From: Botryllus schlosseri
Taxonomy: Eukaryota; Chordata; Ascidiacea; Stolidobranchia; Styelidae
Length of the DNA: 20,911 bases
Reading direction: 5' to 3'
NCBI GenBank assembly: GCA_000444245.1
Contig: ATSW01003887.1
Coordinates: forward strand, 1 to 20,911
The notes under the pieces were generated by a model. It saw only the letters and a program-made list of their open reading frames with translations, made no database searches and was not told the origin of the DNA. The translations under genes were made by a program, and so were the position numbers. Below are positions 19,901 to 20,911 of this stretch, in pieces; the first letter of the stretch is position 1; every line of letters starts with the position of its first letter.

Positions 19901-20695
19901 TACTTCAATATCATAAGTATAGTACCTTTTCTAGCACCTGTATTATTGATATTTCGGATGTCATTATTGTTTAAACTAGCCATGATGCGAATCTAATTCC
20001 TGGTATTAGTTTTACAGAGTCTATTTTGCTGAGGTTTAGTACACGGTGGTGAGGTGCCGTGTACGTATACTCTGCAGCTTCCGCGAGCAAAATGAGATAT
20101 AGTCAGCAAATTGTTATCTAGGGCCAACAGACAGTTTCCCGTCTTACAATTATAATATGGCCCGCGTCCCCAGTCTGCCGAGATTCCCCACTATGATTGC
20201 CTAAATGTCAGATTTTAGTGACTGTATGTTATTATATACGTGTGCGCACTGCACAGCGTGCAAGGGTGGAGCTTACGCGTAAGTTCGTCGAAGCGAGAAG
20301 ACTTGCACTATCGGCATTTACGATGTACTCAACCCTAATGAATTGATATCTTGGTAAATTTTGGGTACCGGGCTTATCAAACGCTTTGAAATCTTAGGGA
20401 TTGTGAGTTAGTTGATCAGAGAGAAGCCGACATGGCGGCACCTATGACAATGCCGTTCTCAAATCCACATTGTGTTCGTCACTATCGGCGAGAAATGGCT
20501 CTGAAGTGACATTGCTGTCGTTAAAATACATTCATTAAATACGATTTATTCCTTGTATATATGGGCAAATAATGTATCGATTCAGTAATCCGGCCCGCCC
20601 ATGCTCCATAACAATATCATCGCATTTCCGGTATATTGACATGAGGCACATGTAAGTTTGAAATAAATATTCGCAAAATCATTTATATTATAGAC

Positions 20696-20911
20696 CAGTG
20701 GTTCCCAACCTTTTGTCTTCATTCCCCACTTCAAATTTATTCCGAGCCTTCATTCCCCACCAGGACCGTAAACGCGCTAGGCGCGAAAAATTTAGATAAT
20801 TAATGTTCGATTCGGTCAATATGATCGGGCTTGGCCTATAATTTGCTATCAATTTTTATCCCCTCTCTGCTCACGTAATCAGATTTACCGGTAGAGCTGA
20901 GTGAGGTGTCT
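20696..20911 (+). mobile_element. Left end of a hAT-like element carrying the rear 0.4-kb block, cut by window end
   Basis: Starts CAGTGGTTCCCAACC, then a doubled CATTCCCCAC motif. From 20763 (AGGACCGTAA) it continues directly into the rear block GCGCGAAAAATTT, GGTCAATATGATCGGG, TTTACCGGTAGAGCTGAG found at 885-1010 and 2215-2340. The front block is missing. It supports the 0.4-kb unit being a regular part of this transposon family. Confidence 0.6.

Larger units (their letters stand above)
19206..20695. other. Upstream intron or flank of the right peptidase gene
   Basis: The exon starting at 19205 has a good acceptor (CTTCCTTTCAG), so an intron begins here going right. No homologue of left exon 9 was found, so it is at least 1.7 kb. 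It holds a hAT fragment (19631-19755), CCATAC repeats (19756-19900) and a small hairpin at 20039-20064 (GTACACGG / CCGTGTAC). Nothing else is recognised. Confidence 0.55.

Overview
The window looks like animal nuclear DNA. It is AT-rich, with spliced genes on the minus strand and dense non-autonomous DNA transposons. Introns are compact (61-69 nt in one gene), there is a tRNA-derived SINE with a CAA-rich tail, and single ambiguous bases at 3040, 6932, 8187 and 15132 suggest a draft assembly. The encoded proteins and intron sizes suit an invertebrate deuterostome, possibly a tunicate, but the species cannot be fixed from sequence alone.

Only two protein-coding loci are well supported. Both are on the minus strand and both belong to the glutamate carboxypeptidase II / NAALADase family (M28B metallopeptidases). 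The left locus (12228 down to 4799) carries nine exons: a short cytosolic tail, a signal anchor, the protease-associated region and the first half of the zinc peptidase core. No exon for its C-terminal third was found down to base 1. The right locus (19205 down to 18121) carries the six C-terminal exons and the stop codon; its 5' part must lie beyond the right edge. The simplest reading is two head-to-tail tandem paralogues, each cut by a window edge. The splice phases of left exon 9 and the first right exon fit each other, so a broken or mis-ordered single gene is not excluded.

The rest is mostly transposon sequence. Bases 236-3077 form a composite hAT-like element with a perfect 8-bp target duplication. 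It contains a 0.35-0.4 kb tandem repeat and two smaller nested hAT elements. Bases 14513-16985 look like a relative in the opposite orientation, also with a nested element. Further hAT-type elements lie at 9449-10790, 10870-11115, 12732-13215, 19631-19755 and 20696-20911. A SINE (5584-5905) and a 16-bp minisatellite (6048-6460) sit in intron 7 of the left gene. A long near-perfect hairpin lies at 4265-4412.

In the gene pair, the catalytic and zinc ligands that can be seen are kept. The arginine patch and part of the glutamate pocket of human GCPII are not, so these are probably M28B peptidases of different specificity. Three exon junctions in the left gene are irregular: a one-base phase gap, a missing acceptor AG and a 37-nt intron. 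They suggest sequence error or early decay.
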